A DNA stretch of 64,000 nt from Allonocardiopsis opalescens. Lineage in GTDB: Bacteria; Actinomycetota; Actinomycetes; Streptosporangiales; Streptosporangiaceae. Below, one piece after another: positions 1-9,979 of this stretch. Where the stretch lies: positions 1,550,001 to 1,614,000 of the forward strand of contig NZ_PVZC01000001.1 in NCBI RefSeq assembly GCF_003002095.1, in the 5' to 3' direction. The position numbers and the translations under genes are program-made. The notes beneath the pieces were generated by a model. That model was not told the DNA's origin. It searched no databases and worked only from the letters and a program-made list of their open reading frames with translations. Within the stretch, counting starts at the first letter, position 1; each line of letters opens with the position of its first letter.

Positions 1-86
1 TCGGCGGGGACCTCGGGGATCTGCCCCTTCCGCGGGCGGCGCCAGTCGCCCGCCAGCGGATCGGAGCCGTAGTTCTTGGACCGCAC
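1..86 (-). CDS. DUF3097 family protein, N-terminal part only
   Basis: The reverse strand from a GTG at 86 reads into the window edge and gives about 28 residues. They contain RSKNYGSDPL followed by GDWRRPRKGQIPEVP, which resembles the start of the actinobacterial DUF3097 family (function unknown), commonly found just upstream of hrcA. The rest lies outside the window. A -10-like TACCTT lies 7 nt before the GTG, so the transcript may be leaderless. The family call rests on remembered resemblance and gene position. Confidence 0.7.
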   Translation of the reverse strand, partial: MRSKNYGSDPLAGDWRRPRKGQIPEVPA

Positions 87-178
87 GTGTGCGAAGGTAC
101 CGCCATACGTCCGGACCGGCCATCCGTCGGGCCGGGCGGGCGGCCGGACCGCAACGGGCCGGACGGGCGGGAACCGGA

Positions 179-210
179 TAGAATTGGCACTCGGAAGCGC
201 GGAGTGCTAG
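179..210 (+). promoter_or_regulatory. hrcA promoter -10 and CIRCE operator
   Basis: TTGGCACTC at 184-192, a 9-nt spacer, then GAGTGCTAG at 202-210 form the CIRCE inverted repeat bound by HrcA, with one or two changes from the consensus TTAGCACTC-N9-GAGTGCTAA. A -10-like TAGAAT at 179-184 abuts the left arm, so HrcA would sit over the transcription start. This is autoregulation of the hrcA-dnaJ unit, with release on heat or misfolded-protein stress. Confidence 0.93.
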
Positions 211-249
211 ACACGAGCTGCGTGACCCGGGTGGCCAGGAGGTGAGCAC

Positions 250-1266
250 ATGCTGGACGAGCGGAAACTCGCGGTGCTGCGCGCCATCGTCGAAGACTAT
301 GTGTCCACCAATGAGCCCGTGGGCTCCAAGGCGCTCGCCGACCGGCACAACCTCGGCGTCTCCCCGGCCACCGTCCGCAACGACATGGCGATGCTGGAGG
401 ACGAGGGCTACATCGCCCAGCCCCACACCAGCGCGGGCCGGGTGCCCACCGACAAGGGCTACCGGCTCTTCGTCGACCGCCTGTCCACGGTCAAGCCGCT
501 GTCGCCGGCCGAGCGGCGCGCCATCGAGACCTTCCTGGGCGGCGCCGTCGACCTCGACGAGATCGTGCTGCGCACGGTGCGGCTGCTCGCCCAGCTCACC
601 CGCCAGGTCGCCGTGGTGCAGTACCCCATGCTGACCCGCTCCTACGTCCAGCACATCGAGCTGGTGCCGCTGGGGCCCAGCCGGGTGATGATGGTGCTCA
701 TCACCAACACCGGCCGCGTCGAGCAGCGCGTGGTCGACGGCGACGCCCAGGATTTCACCGAGACCGCGGTGGCCGACCTCCGCTCGGTGCTCAACGCCAG
801 GCTGGCGGGCAAGTGGCTCACCGAGGTGCCCGACCTGGTCGCCGACCTCCCCGAGCAGCTGCCCGCCCCCGACCGCCCGCTGGCCGCCACCGTCCTGTCG
901 GTGCTGCTGGAGAGCCTGGTCGAGAAGCACGAGGAGCGCGTGGTGCTGGGCGGCACCGCGAATCTCGCGGCGGGGGATTTCTCGGCTAGCCTGCGTGAGG
1001 TGCTCGAGGCACTGGAAGAAAACGTAGTGCTGATCCGGTTGCTGGGAGAGGCGTCCGATCCGTCGATCCTGACGGTGCGGATCGGCGCGGAGAACCTGCA
1101 CCAGGGCCTGCACACGGCGTCGGTCGTGTCCGCCGGCTACGGCGTCGGCGACCAGGCACTCGCCAAGCTCGGAGTGCTCGGCCCGACACGGATGGATTAC
1201 CCCGGAACGATGGGAGCAGTGCGCGCGGTGGCAAGGTACGTCGGTCAGATCCTGGCAGGGTCGTAG
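250..1266 (+). CDS. hrcA: heat-inducible transcription repressor HrcA
   Basis: 338 residues, the usual length. HrcA is a dimeric repressor of chaperone genes that binds CIRCE and needs GroEL for activity. The N-terminal winged helix (about residues 1-75) contains [18 protein letters not shown], the family recognition-helix region. The rest matches the GAF-like and dimerisation parts, with [16 protein letters not shown] and [20 protein letters not shown] segments near the end. AGGAGGTG lies just upstream of the ATG. A CIRCE element sits about 40 bp upstream, and dnaJ starts directly after the stop, so the two are co-transcribed. Confidence 0.97.
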   Translation: MLDERKLAVLRAIVEDYVSTNEPVGSKALADRHNLGVSPATVRNDMAMLEDEGYIAQPHTSAGRVPTDKGYRLFVDRLSTVKPLSPAERRAIETFLGGAVDLDEIVLRTVRLLAQLTRQVAVVQYPMLTRSYVQHIELVPLGPSRVMMVLITNTGRVEQRVVDGDAQDFTETAVADLRSVLNARLAGKWLTEVPDLVADLPEQLPAPDRPLAATVLSVLLESLVEKHEERVVLGGTANLAAGDFSASLREVLEALEENVVLIRLLGEASDPSILTVRIGAENLHQGLHTASVVSAGYGVGDQALAKLGVLGPTRMDYPGTMGAVRAVARYVGQILAGS

Positions 1267-2409
1267 GTGAGCGCGTCCATGGGCAGGGACTACTACGCGA
1301 TCCTCGGGGTGCGCAGGGACGCCACCCCTGAAGAGATCAAGAAGGCTTACCGCCGGCTCGCCCGCGACCTCCACCCGGACGTCAACCCCGACCCGGCCAC
1401 CCAGGAGCGCTTCAAGGACGTCACCCAGGCCTACGAGGTGCTGTCCAACCCCGAGAAGCGCCGCATGTTCGACCTCGGCGCCGATCCCTTCGCCGGCGCG
1501 GGCGCGGCCGGCGGCGGCTTCGGGGCGGGCTTCCCGTTCAGCGACATCATGGACGCCTTCTTCGGCCAGGCGCAGAGCGGCCGAAGCCCGCGCAGCCGGG
1601 CCAGGCGCGGCCGCAACGCCACCGTCCGGGTCGAACTCGACCTCGCCGAGGCGGCCTTCGGCACCAACCGCGAGGTCACCGTCAACACCGCCGTGGTCTG
1701 CCAGACCTGTTCGGGCGCCGGCACCGCGCAGGGCAGCGAGCCCGAGACCTGCGACATGTGCGCCGGGCGCGGCGAGGTCTCCCAGGTCTCGCGCACCTTC
1801 CTCGGCCAGGTGATGACCACCCGCGCCTGCCCGCAGTGCGGCGGCTTCGGCACCATCATCCGCAACCCCTGCCCCGACTGCTCCGGCGACGGCCGGGTGC
1901 GCAAGTCCGAGACCCTCGCCGTGCCGATCCCGGCCGGCGTCGAGGACGGCACCCACATCCAGCTGGCCGGCGAGGGCGAGGTGGGCCCCGGCGGCGGCCC
2001 CAAGGGCGACCTCTTCGTCGAGGTCGTGGTCCGCCCGCACCCCATCTTCGAGCGCCGGGGCGACGACCTCCACTGCACGGTCACCCTGCCGATGACCGCC
2101 GCGGCCCTGGGCACCGCCATCACGGTCGAGACCCTGGACGGTCCCGAGGAGGTCGACATCCGGCCCGGCACCCAGTCCGGCCAGGTCATCCCGCTGTACG
2201 AGCACGGCACCCGCCACCTGCACGAGTCCGGCCGGGGCGATCTGATGATCCACGTCACGGTCGAGACCCCGAGCAAGCTCGACGAGGAGCAGGAGGACCT
2301 GCTCAAGAAGCTGGCCGAGCTGCGCGGCGAGAACCATCCCCCGGGCAAGTTCACCCCGGGCCAGCAGGGCTTCTTCTCCCGGCTGCGGGACGCCTTCCAG
2401 GGCCGGTGA
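1267..2409 (+). CDS. dnaJ: molecular chaperone DnaJ (HrcA-linked DnaJ2)
   Basis: Hsp40 co-chaperone that stimulates DnaK ATPase and holds unfolded proteins. From the GTG at 1267 it is 380 residues. The J domain (5-70) carries HPD at 36-38 and is followed by a Gly/Phe-rich linker. The four zinc-binding repeats CQTCSGAG, CDMCAGRG, CPQCGGFG and CPDCSGDG are all intact, followed by the C-terminal substrate-binding domains. The GTG touches the hrcA stop. The ATG at 1279 (MGRDYYAIL) is an equally plausible start, with AGGTGAG about 9 nt upstream. The position after hrcA identifies it as the HrcA-controlled DnaJ2 paralogue of actinobacteria. Confidence 0.96.
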   Translation: MSASMGRDYYAILGVRRDATPEEIKKAYRRLARDLHPDVNPDPATQERFKDVTQAYEVLSNPEKRRMFDLGADPFAGAGAAGGGFGAGFPFSDIMDAFFGQAQSGRSPRSRARRGRNATVRVELDLAEAAFGTNREVTVNTAVVCQTCSGAGTAQGSEPETCDMCAGRGEVSQVSRTFLGQVMTTRACPQCGGFGTIIRNPCPDCSGDGRVRKSETLAVPIPAGVEDGTHIQLAGEGEVGPGGGPKGDLFVEVVVRPHPIFERRGDDLHCTVTLPMTAAALGTAITVETLDGPEEVDIRPGTQSGQVIPLYEHGTRHLHESGRGDLMIHVTVETPSKLDEEQEDLLKKLAELRGENHPPGKFTPGQQGFFSRLRDAFQGR

Positions 2410-3137
2410 GCGCTCCCGTCTTCGTGGTCGACGGCGGCTGGCCCGACGGCGACCGGATCGTGCTCTCCGGCGCCGAGGGCCACCACGCGGCCCGGGTGCG
2501 GCGCATCGCCCCGGGCGAGCGGGCCGACCTCACCGACGGCGCCGGCCGGGTCGCGCACTGCGCGGCCCGCGAGGTCGGCCGCTCCGAAGTGGTGTTCGAG
2601 GTGCTGGACGAGGAGGTCGAGCCGGCGCCCCGCCCCTCGGTCACCGTGGTGCAGGCGCTGCCCAAGGGCGACCGGGGCGAGCGCGCGGTGGAGCTGATGA
2701 GCGAGGCGGGCGTGGACGCCGTGGTGCCCTGGACCGCCCAGCGCTGCGTCACCCAGTGGCGGGCCGAGCGCGGCGGGCGCGCGCTGGAGCGCTGGCGCTC
2801 CACCGCCCGCGAGGCCGGCAAGCAGGCGCGCCGCCGCCGCTTCCTGCGGGTGCGCGAGCCGGCCGGCACCCCTCAGGTGGTGGAGCTGCTGGCCGCCGCG
2901 GACTTCGCCGCCGTGCTGCACGAATCGGCCGTCGAACCGCTCAGCACCGCCCTGCCCGCCGACGCCGCCGAGGTGGTGCTGGTGGTCGGTCCGGAGGGCG
3001 GGGTGACCGATGCCGAACTCGCCGCCTTCGCGGCCGTCGACGCGCACCCGGTGCGGCTGGGGCCGACGGTGCTGCGCACCTCCACCGCCGGGCTGGCCGG
3101 CGCCGCGGTCGTCTTCACCCGCACCGGGCGCTGGTGA
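2406..3137 (+). CDS. rsmE: 16S rRNA (uracil(1498)-N(3))-methyltransferase RsmE
   Basis: Methylates U1498 of 16S rRNA at N3 with SAM. 243 residues, the typical length. SPOUT features are clear: VVLVVGPEGGVTDAE and LGPTVLRTSTAGLAG form the trefoil-knot SAM site, with an N-terminal PUA-like domain (HHAARVRR, about residues 20-30). The GTG overlaps the dnaJ stop as GTGA, so it is translationally coupled. It is the third gene of the hrcA unit, as in many actinobacteria. Confidence 0.94.
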   Translation: MSAPVFVVDGGWPDGDRIVLSGAEGHHAARVRRIAPGERADLTDGAGRVAHCAAREVGRSEVVFEVLDEEVEPAPRPSVTVVQALPKGDRGERAVELMSEAGVDAVVPWTAQRCVTQWRAERGGRALERWRSTAREAGKQARRRRFLRVREPAGTPQVVELLAAADFAAVLHESAVEPLSTALPADAAEVVLVVGPEGGVTDAELAAFAAVDAHPVRLGPTVLRTSTAGLAGAAVVFTRTGRW

Positions 3138-3158
3138 CCGAGGCGGCCTCGCCCACCG

Positions 3159-3860
3159 CTACCGGGTGACCTCGGTCACGGCCGACTGCTCGGAGGCGCC
3201 GGAACCGCCGGGCGCCTCCTGGCCGAGGTCCACCCCCGGCGGGACGTCGCCGCCGGGCTCGCCGGTGGGTTCGTCGGTGGGCTGCTGGGGCGGCGGGCTG
3301 CTCGGCGGCGTCTCGGTCGAGGGCTCGGGCTCCGGGGTGGGCGAGCAGTCCTCGGGCGTGCGCCGGTCCTGCTGCGTGGTGACCTGCCCGCTGGTGCTCG
3401 GCTGCGGATCCGGCGCCTCGGTGCGGCAGCCCAGCATGGTCATGCCGCCGGGTGCCGAGGCGGAGTCCTCGGGCGCCGGCGGGCTCGGCTCGGCCGTCGG
3501 CTCCTCCGCGGGGCCGGAGGGCGAGGACGGCGGCGCCGGGAGCGCCACGGTCTCCTCCGGCTCGACCACGGGGTCGGTGGACGCGGCCCCGGGCGGCTCG
3601 GCGTTGAAGGTCTCCCAGGCGATCTCACGCAGGCCCGGGGTGCTCACCACCACGGAGCCGGCGATGAAGGCCGCGCCGCACGCCGCCAGCGCGGGCCGCA
3701 GCCACGGGATCAGCGGCAGCCACGCGGGCGTCTGCCGCTCGGTGCGGGCGCGGATGCGCTCCAGGGCGTCGTGGGAGCCCTTGACGGAGTCCACCTCCGC
3801 CTGCAGCACCCGGCGCAGCCGCTCCGACTGCTCACCGTGTTCGTCCATGGGTCGGGTCAT
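3159..3860 (-). CDS. membrane protein partner of the SigE-type sigma factor, probable anti-sigma
   Basis: 233 residues. About 50 N-terminal residues are charged and cytoplasmic. One transmembrane segment follows near residues 50-75 (PWLRPALAACGAAFIAGSVVV). The long outer part is Pro/Glu/Ser/Thr-rich and probably disordered. Its ATG shares a base with the sigma gene stop (TGATG), so the two are coupled. Topology and position fit an anti-sigma or sensor partner of the upstream sigma factor. No zinc anti-sigma motif (HxxxCxxC) is visible, so the role is inferred from context. It converges with rsmE. Confidence 0.7.
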   Translation of the reverse strand: MTRPMDEHGEQSERLRRVLQAEVDSVKGSHDALERIRARTERQTPAWLPLIPWLRPALAACGAAFIAGSVVVSTPGLREIAWETFNAEPPGAASTDPVVEPEETVALPAPPSSPSGPAEEPTAEPSPPAPEDSASAPGGMTMLGCRTEAPDPQPSTSGQVTTQQDRRTPEDCSPTPEPEPSTETPPSSPPPQQPTDEPTGEPGGDVPPGVDLGQEAPGGSGASEQSAVTEVTR

Positions 3861-4507
3861 CAGGTCTGCTCCAGAACCGAGCGCAGCGCGGCCATCCCGC
3901 GCGCCGTGTGGCTCTTGACCGCTCCCTTGCTGATGCCCATCGCGTCGGCGATCTGGGCTTCGGAGAGGTCGCCGTAGTATCGCAGCACCAAGGCCTCGCG
4001 CTGCCTGCGGGGCAGGCCGCGCAGCGCCTCGATGACCGCCGAGCGCTCGAGTTCGCCGATGGCGCCGTGTTCGGCGCTCGGTGCGTCGGGAAGGCCCTTG
4101 GGCGCGTACTTCTCCACCACCGCGCGGTGCCGCAGCACCGAGCGGGAGCGGTTCACCACCGACTGGCGGAGATAGGACAGCGCCTTCTCCGGGTCGCGCA
4201 GCCGCCGCCAGCCGCCGTGCATCGCCACGAAGGCGTCCTGCACGACCTCCTCGGCCGTGGCGAAGTCGCGCACCAGCAGGACGGCGAGCCGCACCAGGGA
4301 CTGGTAATGGGAGCCGTACAGCTGGGTGACCGCCTGATCGGCGTCCCACCCGGCGGCGCCGACCGCCACGCGGCCCGCGGCCGTGCCCGCTACCAGGGTT
4401 TCCGTCACGTCAGTAGGACGCTCGTTCGTACCGCCCGGTTTACCGAACGGCTGCGACTCGACGCTCGCCCCCTCTACACCCTTGGGCTTGCGGAAGGGCA
4501 GAGGCAT
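3860..4507 (-). CDS. SigE-family (ECF) RNA polymerase sigma factor
   Basis: 215 residues. A 60-residue extension precedes region 2 (QLYGSHYQSLVRLAVLLV, then the segment DFATAEEVVQDAFVAM). Region 4 is LPRRQREALVLRYYGDLSEA followed by IADAMGISKGAVKSHTARGM. This is the actinobacterial SigE-family ECF type, which directs RNA polymerase to a small stress or envelope regulon. It is the first gene of a two-gene unit with a membrane protein. The exact start is uncertain, because the N-terminal extension has weak coding character. Confidence 0.9.
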   Translation of the reverse strand: MPLPFRKPKGVEGASVESQPFGKPGGTNERPTDVTETLVAGTAAGRVAVGAAGWDADQAVTQLYGSHYQSLVRLAVLLVRDFATAEEVVQDAFVAMHGGWRRLRDPEKALSYLRQSVVNRSRSVLRHRAVVEKYAPKGLPDAPSAEHGAIGELERSAVIEALRGLPRRQREALVLRYYGDLSEAQIADAMGISKGAVKSHTARGMAALRSVLEQT

Positions 4508-4798
4508 TCCACGCTCTCGCTAGGTCGTCATGGCCGCGCGGCCGCCTGCGGGGACAGGCCGGTTCCGCCGCAAACTGGTCGCTTCCCACCTTAGCCGCGC
4601 GCCGGGGCTCGTCGCCCGGTACCGCGCGAAGCCGGCGCCCGCGGACGGGGCGCCCGCGGTGCCGTGCCGCGCGGGCGCCGGCGCACCGCGATGCCCTAGC
4701 ATGCTGAACCCCGGGCCCGGCCGGACCCGGCCGGGCGGGGAGCCGGGAGTCCCGGCAGGTCCAGCCAGTCCGGTAGTCCGGGTAGTGAGGAGCGCGCC

Positions 4799-5185
4799 GT
4801 GACGGAAGCCGCCGGGACCGCGGGAGCGGATCGGCCCTTCGACGCCGAGTGCCTGTTCTGCAAGATCGTGTCGGGAGCGATCCCGGCCGAGGTGGTGCTC
4901 GACACCCCCCGCGCGCTCGCGTTCCGCGACATCAACCCGCAGGCGCCCCTGCACGTCCTGGTCATCCCCAAGGGCCACTACCGCGACGTGGCCGAGCTGG
5001 CCGCTGCGGGCGGCGGCCTGCTCGACGAGCTTGTGCTGGCCGCACGCGACGTCGCCGTCGAGGCCGGCGCGGCCGACAAGGGGTACCGCGTGGTCTTCAA
5101 CGTCGGCGCCGGGGCCGGGCAGACCGTGTACCACACCCACGCCCACGTGCTCGGCGGGCGGGGCCTCACCTGGCCGCCCGGCTGA
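4799..5185 (+). CDS. HIT family protein (histidine triad nucleotide-binding)
   Basis: 128 residues. The Hint/HIT fold has CLFCKIVSGAIPAEVV near the N-terminus and the active-site triad HTHAHVLGG near the C-terminus. These proteins hydrolyse purine nucleoside phosphoramidates and adenylates. Here it lies directly upstream of phoH, as in Streptomyces. The GTG has GAGGAG about 10 nt upstream. Confidence 0.95.
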   Translation: MTEAAGTAGADRPFDAECLFCKIVSGAIPAEVVLDTPRALAFRDINPQAPLHVLVIPKGHYRDVAELAAAGGGLLDELVLAARDVAVEAGAADKGYRVVFNVGAGAGQTVYHTHAHVLGGRGLTWPPG

Positions 5186-5244
5186 GCCCGGCCGCGGCCG
5201 GGCGCCGGATTAATCCGGGTGCCGTGTCCGTTGAGAGGACTACG

Positions 5245-6411
<1,167 letters not shown>

Positions 6412-6455
6412 GCCCGCTCCGGCGCGGTACGAACGGAAAGACGCACGCATTACCG

Positions 6456-6926
6456 ATGAGCATCGACGTTGCCAATGAGTCCGGGATGGCGGCCGACGAG
6501 GAGACCCTCGCCGCGCTGGCCCGGTACGTGCTGGACGCCATGCGGGTGCACCCGCTGGCCGAGCTGTCGGTGGTGCTGGTCGACGAGCCGGCAATGACCG
6601 AGCTGCACGTCCGCTGGATGGACGAGCCCGGCCCCACCGACGTGCTGGCCTTCCCGATGGACGAGCTGCGGCCCGGCCAGGAGGGCGGCCGCAGCCAGGA
6701 GGGCCTGCTCGGCGACGTCATCCTCTGCCCGCAGGTGGCGGAGAAGCAGGCCAAGGAGGCCGGGCACAGCACCGAGGACGAGCTGCACCTGCTGTGCACC
6801 CACGGCATCCTGCACCTGCTCGGCTTCGACCACGCCGAGCCGGACGAGCACAAGGAGATGTTCGGCAAGCAGGCCGAACTGCTGGCCGGCTGGCGCGAGT
6901 CGCGGGGCGAGGAGGCACCGGCCTGA
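6456..6926 (+). CDS. ybeY: rRNA maturation RNase YbeY
   Basis: 156 residues. The zinc motif [11 protein letters not shown] (His116, His120, His126) is intact, with LGDVILCP upstream as in the family. YbeY is a single-strand endoribonuclease for 16S rRNA 3'-end maturation and ribosome quality control. Its stop overlaps the next ATG (TGATG), and it follows phoH by 44 nt, forming a conserved operon. Confidence 0.96.
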   Translation: MSIDVANESGMAADEETLAALARYVLDAMRVHPLAELSVVLVDEPAMTELHVRWMDEPGPTDVLAFPMDELRPGQEGGRSQEGLLGDVILCPQVAEKQAKEAGHSTEDELHLLCTHGILHLLGFDHAEPDEHKEMFGKQAELLAGWRESRGEEAPA

Positions 6927-8251
6927 TGCCCCCGGCCGCAGCGGCGGCGCTCGCCGCACCGGCCGGGCAGTGGGATTCCGGGCTGCTCGGCTGGATCGGG
7001 GCGGTCGCCGCTCTGCTGGTGCTGGCGGCGCTGCTGGTCAGCGCCGAGGTCGCCCTGTCGTGGATGTCGCCGGCCCGGATCGGCGAGCTGGCGGCGTCGG
7101 TCGGCCGCGAGCCGGCCCGGCTCCGGCAGATCAGCGCCGACCCGCCCCGCTACCTCAATTTGCTGGCGCTGCTGCGCATCACCTGCCAGCTGGCCGCCGC
7201 CGTGCTGGCCACCTTCGTCGCGGTCCGGCTGCTCGGCGTCGGCTGGCCCGCCTTCGCCTCGGCGGCGGCGGTCATGGCCGTCGTCACCTACGTGGGCGTC
7301 GAGGTGGCGCCGCGCATCCTGGCCAGGCAGTCCGCCGAGCGGGTCGCTCTGGTGGCGGCGCCCGCCGTGGTCCTGCTCGGCCGGCTGCTCGGGCCGCTGA
7401 GCCAGCTGCTGGTGCTGCTCGGCCGGGGGCTGACGCCCCGGCGCGGCCACCGCGAGGGGCCGTTCAGCAGTGAGGCCGAGCTGCGCGACCTGGTCGACCT
7501 GGCCGAGCAGCGGCGGTTCATCGACGCCGACGAGCGCGAGATGATCCACTCGGTGTTCGAGCTGGGCGACACCGCCGTGCGCGAGGTGATGGTGCCGCGC
7601 ACCGAGATGGTCGCCATCGAGCGCGAGCGCGATCTGGACGACGCCCTGTCGCTGGCGCTGCGCAGCGGCTTCTCCCGCATCCCCGTCGAGGGCGAGAACG
7701 CCGACGACATCGTCGGCATCCTCTACCTCAAGGACGTGGTCGCCGCCATGCACGAGCGGCCGGGCGAGGCCGAGGCGGAGCCGGTGGAGCGGGTGATGCG
7801 CGCGGCCAGCTACGTGCCCGACACCAAGCCCATCGACGGCCTGCTCCGCGAGATGCAGGCCGAGCAGACCCACCTGGCGATCGTGATCGACGAGTACGGC
7901 GGCACCGCCGGGCTGATCACCATCGAGGACATCATCGAGGAGATCGTCGGCGAGATCACCGACGAGTACGACAACGAGATCGCGCCGATCGAGGAGCTGC
8001 CCGGCGGCGACGCCCGAGTGCTGGCCCGGCTGCCGCTGGACGAGCTGGCCGACCACTTCGGCGTGGCACTGCGGGTGGACGACGTCGAGACGGTGGGCGG
8101 CCTGCTCGCCTACGCGCTGAACCGGGTGCCCATCGCCGGGTCCACGGTCACCATGGAAGGGCTGCGGTTCACCGCGGAGACCCCGGCCGGGCGCCGCAAC
8201 CGCATCCGCACGGTCCTGGTCGAGCGCGACTCCGCCGGGCCCCGCCCGTGA
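6926..8251 (+). CDS. hemolysin-like CNNM/CorC transporter family protein
   Basis: 441 residues. The N-terminal DUF21 membrane domain has about 3-4 hydrophobic segments within residues 15-165. A CBS pair follows, starting at VMVPRTEMVAIE and ending at VIDEYGGTAGLITIEDIIEE. A C-terminal CorC/HlyC transporter-associated domain completes it. The family is linked to Mg/Co efflux or membrane integrity; a true hemolysin role is not implied. The ATG overlaps the ybeY stop, with GGAGG upstream. Confidence 0.93.
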   Translation: MPPAAAAALAAPAGQWDSGLLGWIGAVAALLVLAALLVSAEVALSWMSPARIGELAASVGREPARLRQISADPPRYLNLLALLRITCQLAAAVLATFVAVRLLGVGWPAFASAAAVMAVVTYVGVEVAPRILARQSAERVALVAAPAVVLLGRLLGPLSQLLVLLGRGLTPRRGHREGPFSSEAELRDLVDLAEQRRFIDADEREMIHSVFELGDTAVREVMVPRTEMVAIERERDLDDALSLALRSGFSRIPVEGENADDIVGILYLKDVVAAMHERPGEAEAEPVERVMRAASYVPDTKPIDGLLREMQAEQTHLAIVIDEYGGTAGLITIEDIIEEIVGEITDEYDNEIAPIEELPGGDARVLARLPLDELADHFGVALRVDDVETVGGLLAYALNRVPIAGSTVTMEGLRFTAETPAGRRNRIRTVLVERDSAGPRP

Positions 8252-8301
8252 CCGACCGGCCGGAGCGGACCCGAACGCGAACGGATGGAGACGGAGAGCT
8301 G

Positions 8302-8631
8302 ATGGACGCCGAGGACGCCAAGCTGGTGACGCTGGCCCGGTCCGCGCGGGCCCGCAACGAAACCGACGAGGGCGCGGCGGTGCGCGACGAGACCGGCCGC
8401 ACCTATGTGGCCACCACGGTGCGGCTGCCGTCCTTCCGGCTGTCGGCGCTGCGCGCCGCCGTCGCCGCCGCCGTGTCCAGCGGCGCGCGCTCCCTGGAGG
8501 CCGCCGTCGTCGTCGGCCCGGCCACCGAGCCGTCCCCCGACGACCTCGCCGCCGTCCGCGACCTCGGCCCGGCCGCCCCCCTCCACCTCGCCGACCCCTC
8601 GGGCGGGCTGCGCGCAACCGTGCGCGACTAG
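8302..8631 (+). CDS. cytidine deaminase-like protein without zinc ligands
   Basis: 109 residues from the ATG at 8302; a GTG at 8248 overlapping the previous stop would give 127. The sequence matches the deaminase fold segment LVTLARSARARN, GAAVRDETGRTYV and a following helix. However, the CAE and PCxxC zinc-binding positions of cytidine deaminase are absent (RLSALRAAV replaces the first), so deamination is unlikely. The gene is conserved between the CorC-like gene and era in actinobacteria and is often annotated as cytidine deaminase. Its function is unknown. Confidence 0.8.
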   Translation: MDAEDAKLVTLARSARARNETDEGAAVRDETGRTYVATTVRLPSFRLSALRAAVAAAVSSGARSLEAAVVVGPATEPSPDDLAAVRDLGPAAPLHLADPSGGLRATVRD

Positions 8632-8687
8632 GCGCGGACCGCACCGGAGGAAGCCGAGCACTCCCCGCGATGCGCGAGGATGGAAGG

Positions 8688-9632
8688 GTGACGAAGCCGA
8701 CCGAGCCATCCACGCCCCACCGCGCCGAAGCGGCCGAGCCGCCGTTCCGCAGCGGTTTCGCCTGCTTCGTGGGCCGGCCCAACGTCGGCAAGTCCACCCT
8801 GATGAACGCGCTGGTGGGCCGGAAGGTGGCCATCACCAGCGACCAGCCGCAGACCACCCGCCGCGCCATCCGCGGCATCGTGCACCGCGACGACGCCCAG
8901 CTCATCGTGGTCGACACCCCCGGCCTGCACAAGCCGAAGACCCTGCTCGGCGAGCGGCTGGACAGCCTGGCCCGCTCCACCCTCACCGAGGTCGACGTGG
9001 TCGGCTTCTGCGTGCCGGCCGGCGACCCCGTGGGCCGCGGCGACCAGTACATCGCCCGCGAGCTGGCGCAGCTGCGCTCCACCCCGGTGGTCGCGCTGGT
9101 CACCAAGACCGACCGGGTGCCGCCGCAGGCCGTCGCCGAGCAGCTGCTGGCCGTCAGCGCCCTGGGCGAGTGGGCCGACATCGTCCCGGTCTCCGCCGTC
9201 TCCGGCCACCAGGTCGACGTGGTCGCCGACGTCCTCGTCCGGCACCTCCCCGAGGGCCCGCCGCTGTACCCCGGCGGCGAACCGACCGACGAGCCCGAGC
9301 AGCAGCTCGTCGCCGAACTCATCCGCGAGGCCGCCCTCGACGGTGTCCGCGACGAACTCCCGCACTCCATCGCCGTGGTCGTGGACGAGATGGCGCCCCG
9401 CCCCGGTGGGGGGCTCACCGACATCTACGCGATCATGTACGTGGAGCGCCCGAGCCAGAAGGCGATCGTCATCGGCACCCGCGGGGCCCGCCTGCGAGAC
9501 GTCGGCTCCGAGGCCCGCCGCCACATAGAGGCGCTCCTCGGCACCAGGGTCTTCCTCGACCTGCGCGTCAAGGTCGCCAAGGACTGGCAGCGCGACCCCA
9601 AACAGCTCCGCCGCCTGGGCTTCCAGGAGTGA
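8688..9632 (+). CDS. era: GTPase Era
   Basis: 314 residues from the GTG at 8688 (an ATG at 8670 adds six). The G domain has GRPNVGKST (29-37), the G2 threonine in QTTRRAIRG, DTPG and TKTD (a variant of NKxD). The C-terminal KH domain has AIVIGTRGARLRDVGSEAR. Era binds the 3' end of 16S rRNA in 30S assembly, which fits its proximity to ybeY. GAGGAT lies exactly 6 nt before the GTG, the spacing seen at several leaderless genes here. Confidence 0.97.
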   Translation: MTKPTEPSTPHRAEAAEPPFRSGFACFVGRPNVGKSTLMNALVGRKVAITSDQPQTTRRAIRGIVHRDDAQLIVVDTPGLHKPKTLLGERLDSLARSTLTEVDVVGFCVPAGDPVGRGDQYIARELAQLRSTPVVALVTKTDRVPPQAVAEQLLAVSALGEWADIVPVSAVSGHQVDVVADVLVRHLPEGPPLYPGGEPTDEPEQQLVAELIREAALDGVRDELPHSIAVVVDEMAPRPGGGLTDIYAIMYVERPSQKAIVIGTRGARLRDVGSEARRHIEALLGTRVFLDLRVKVAKDWQRDPKQLRRLGFQE

Positions 9633-9752
9633 GGCGAACGCGCTCCGCGATCGGAGCGGTACGGACGGCAGCGGGCAATTTTATCCGGACATATTACTGC
9701 GTATCCCGTTCATCTCGCCTGTTTTCAGAAGTGGTATGGGCCGTGTCGCGTG

Positions 9753-9786
9753 TTGACCTGAACGGAACTGGGTAGGGCGGTACGAT
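9753..9786 (+). promoter_or_regulatory. candidate fxsA promoter, leaderless
   Basis: TACGAT at 9781-9786 lies 6 nt before the fxsA GTG, with no ribosome-binding site at normal spacing. TTGACC occurs at 9753-9758, but the 22-nt spacing to the hexamer is longer than standard, so the -35 is doubtful. The era-fxsA intergenic stretch is clearly more AT-rich than its surroundings (for example near 9675-9700). Confidence 0.5.
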
Positions 9787-9792
9787 CGCCTC

Positions 9793-9972
9793 GTGACAGC
9801 ACAGGTATCCGACGACCAGCCGATAAGTTCGGATTTGGTCGACCTCGGCGGTATCGGCCTGGCCGAACTGGGCCGCCTCGATGACTCGGCCCTCGCCCAC
9901 GCCATTCGCCGTGTGCTGTCGGATGCCGACAATTCTTCGTCAACTGTGGCCGGATTCAATTCGAGTATATAG
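9793..9972 (+). CDS. fxsA: FxSxx-COOH peptide precursor (FxsA-like)
   Basis: 59 residues from the GTG, starting VTAQVSDDQPISSDLVDLGG and ending AGFNSSI then TAG. The last five residues F-N-S-S-I are exactly the FxSxx-COOH signature. Upstream is an acidic leader-like segment with LAELGRLDDSALAHAIRRVL and a Ser-rich run before the motif. In this family the partner radical SAM enzyme installs a three-residue Phe-X-Ser cyclophane. The next gene is that maturase, 7 nt downstream. Base composition is lower in GC than neighbouring genes. The gene is short and easily missed by gene callers. Confidence 0.9.
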   Translation: MTAQVSDDQPISSDLVDLGGIGLAELGRLDDSALAHAIRRVLSDADNSSSTVAGFNSSI

Positions 9973-9979
9973 TCGAGCC

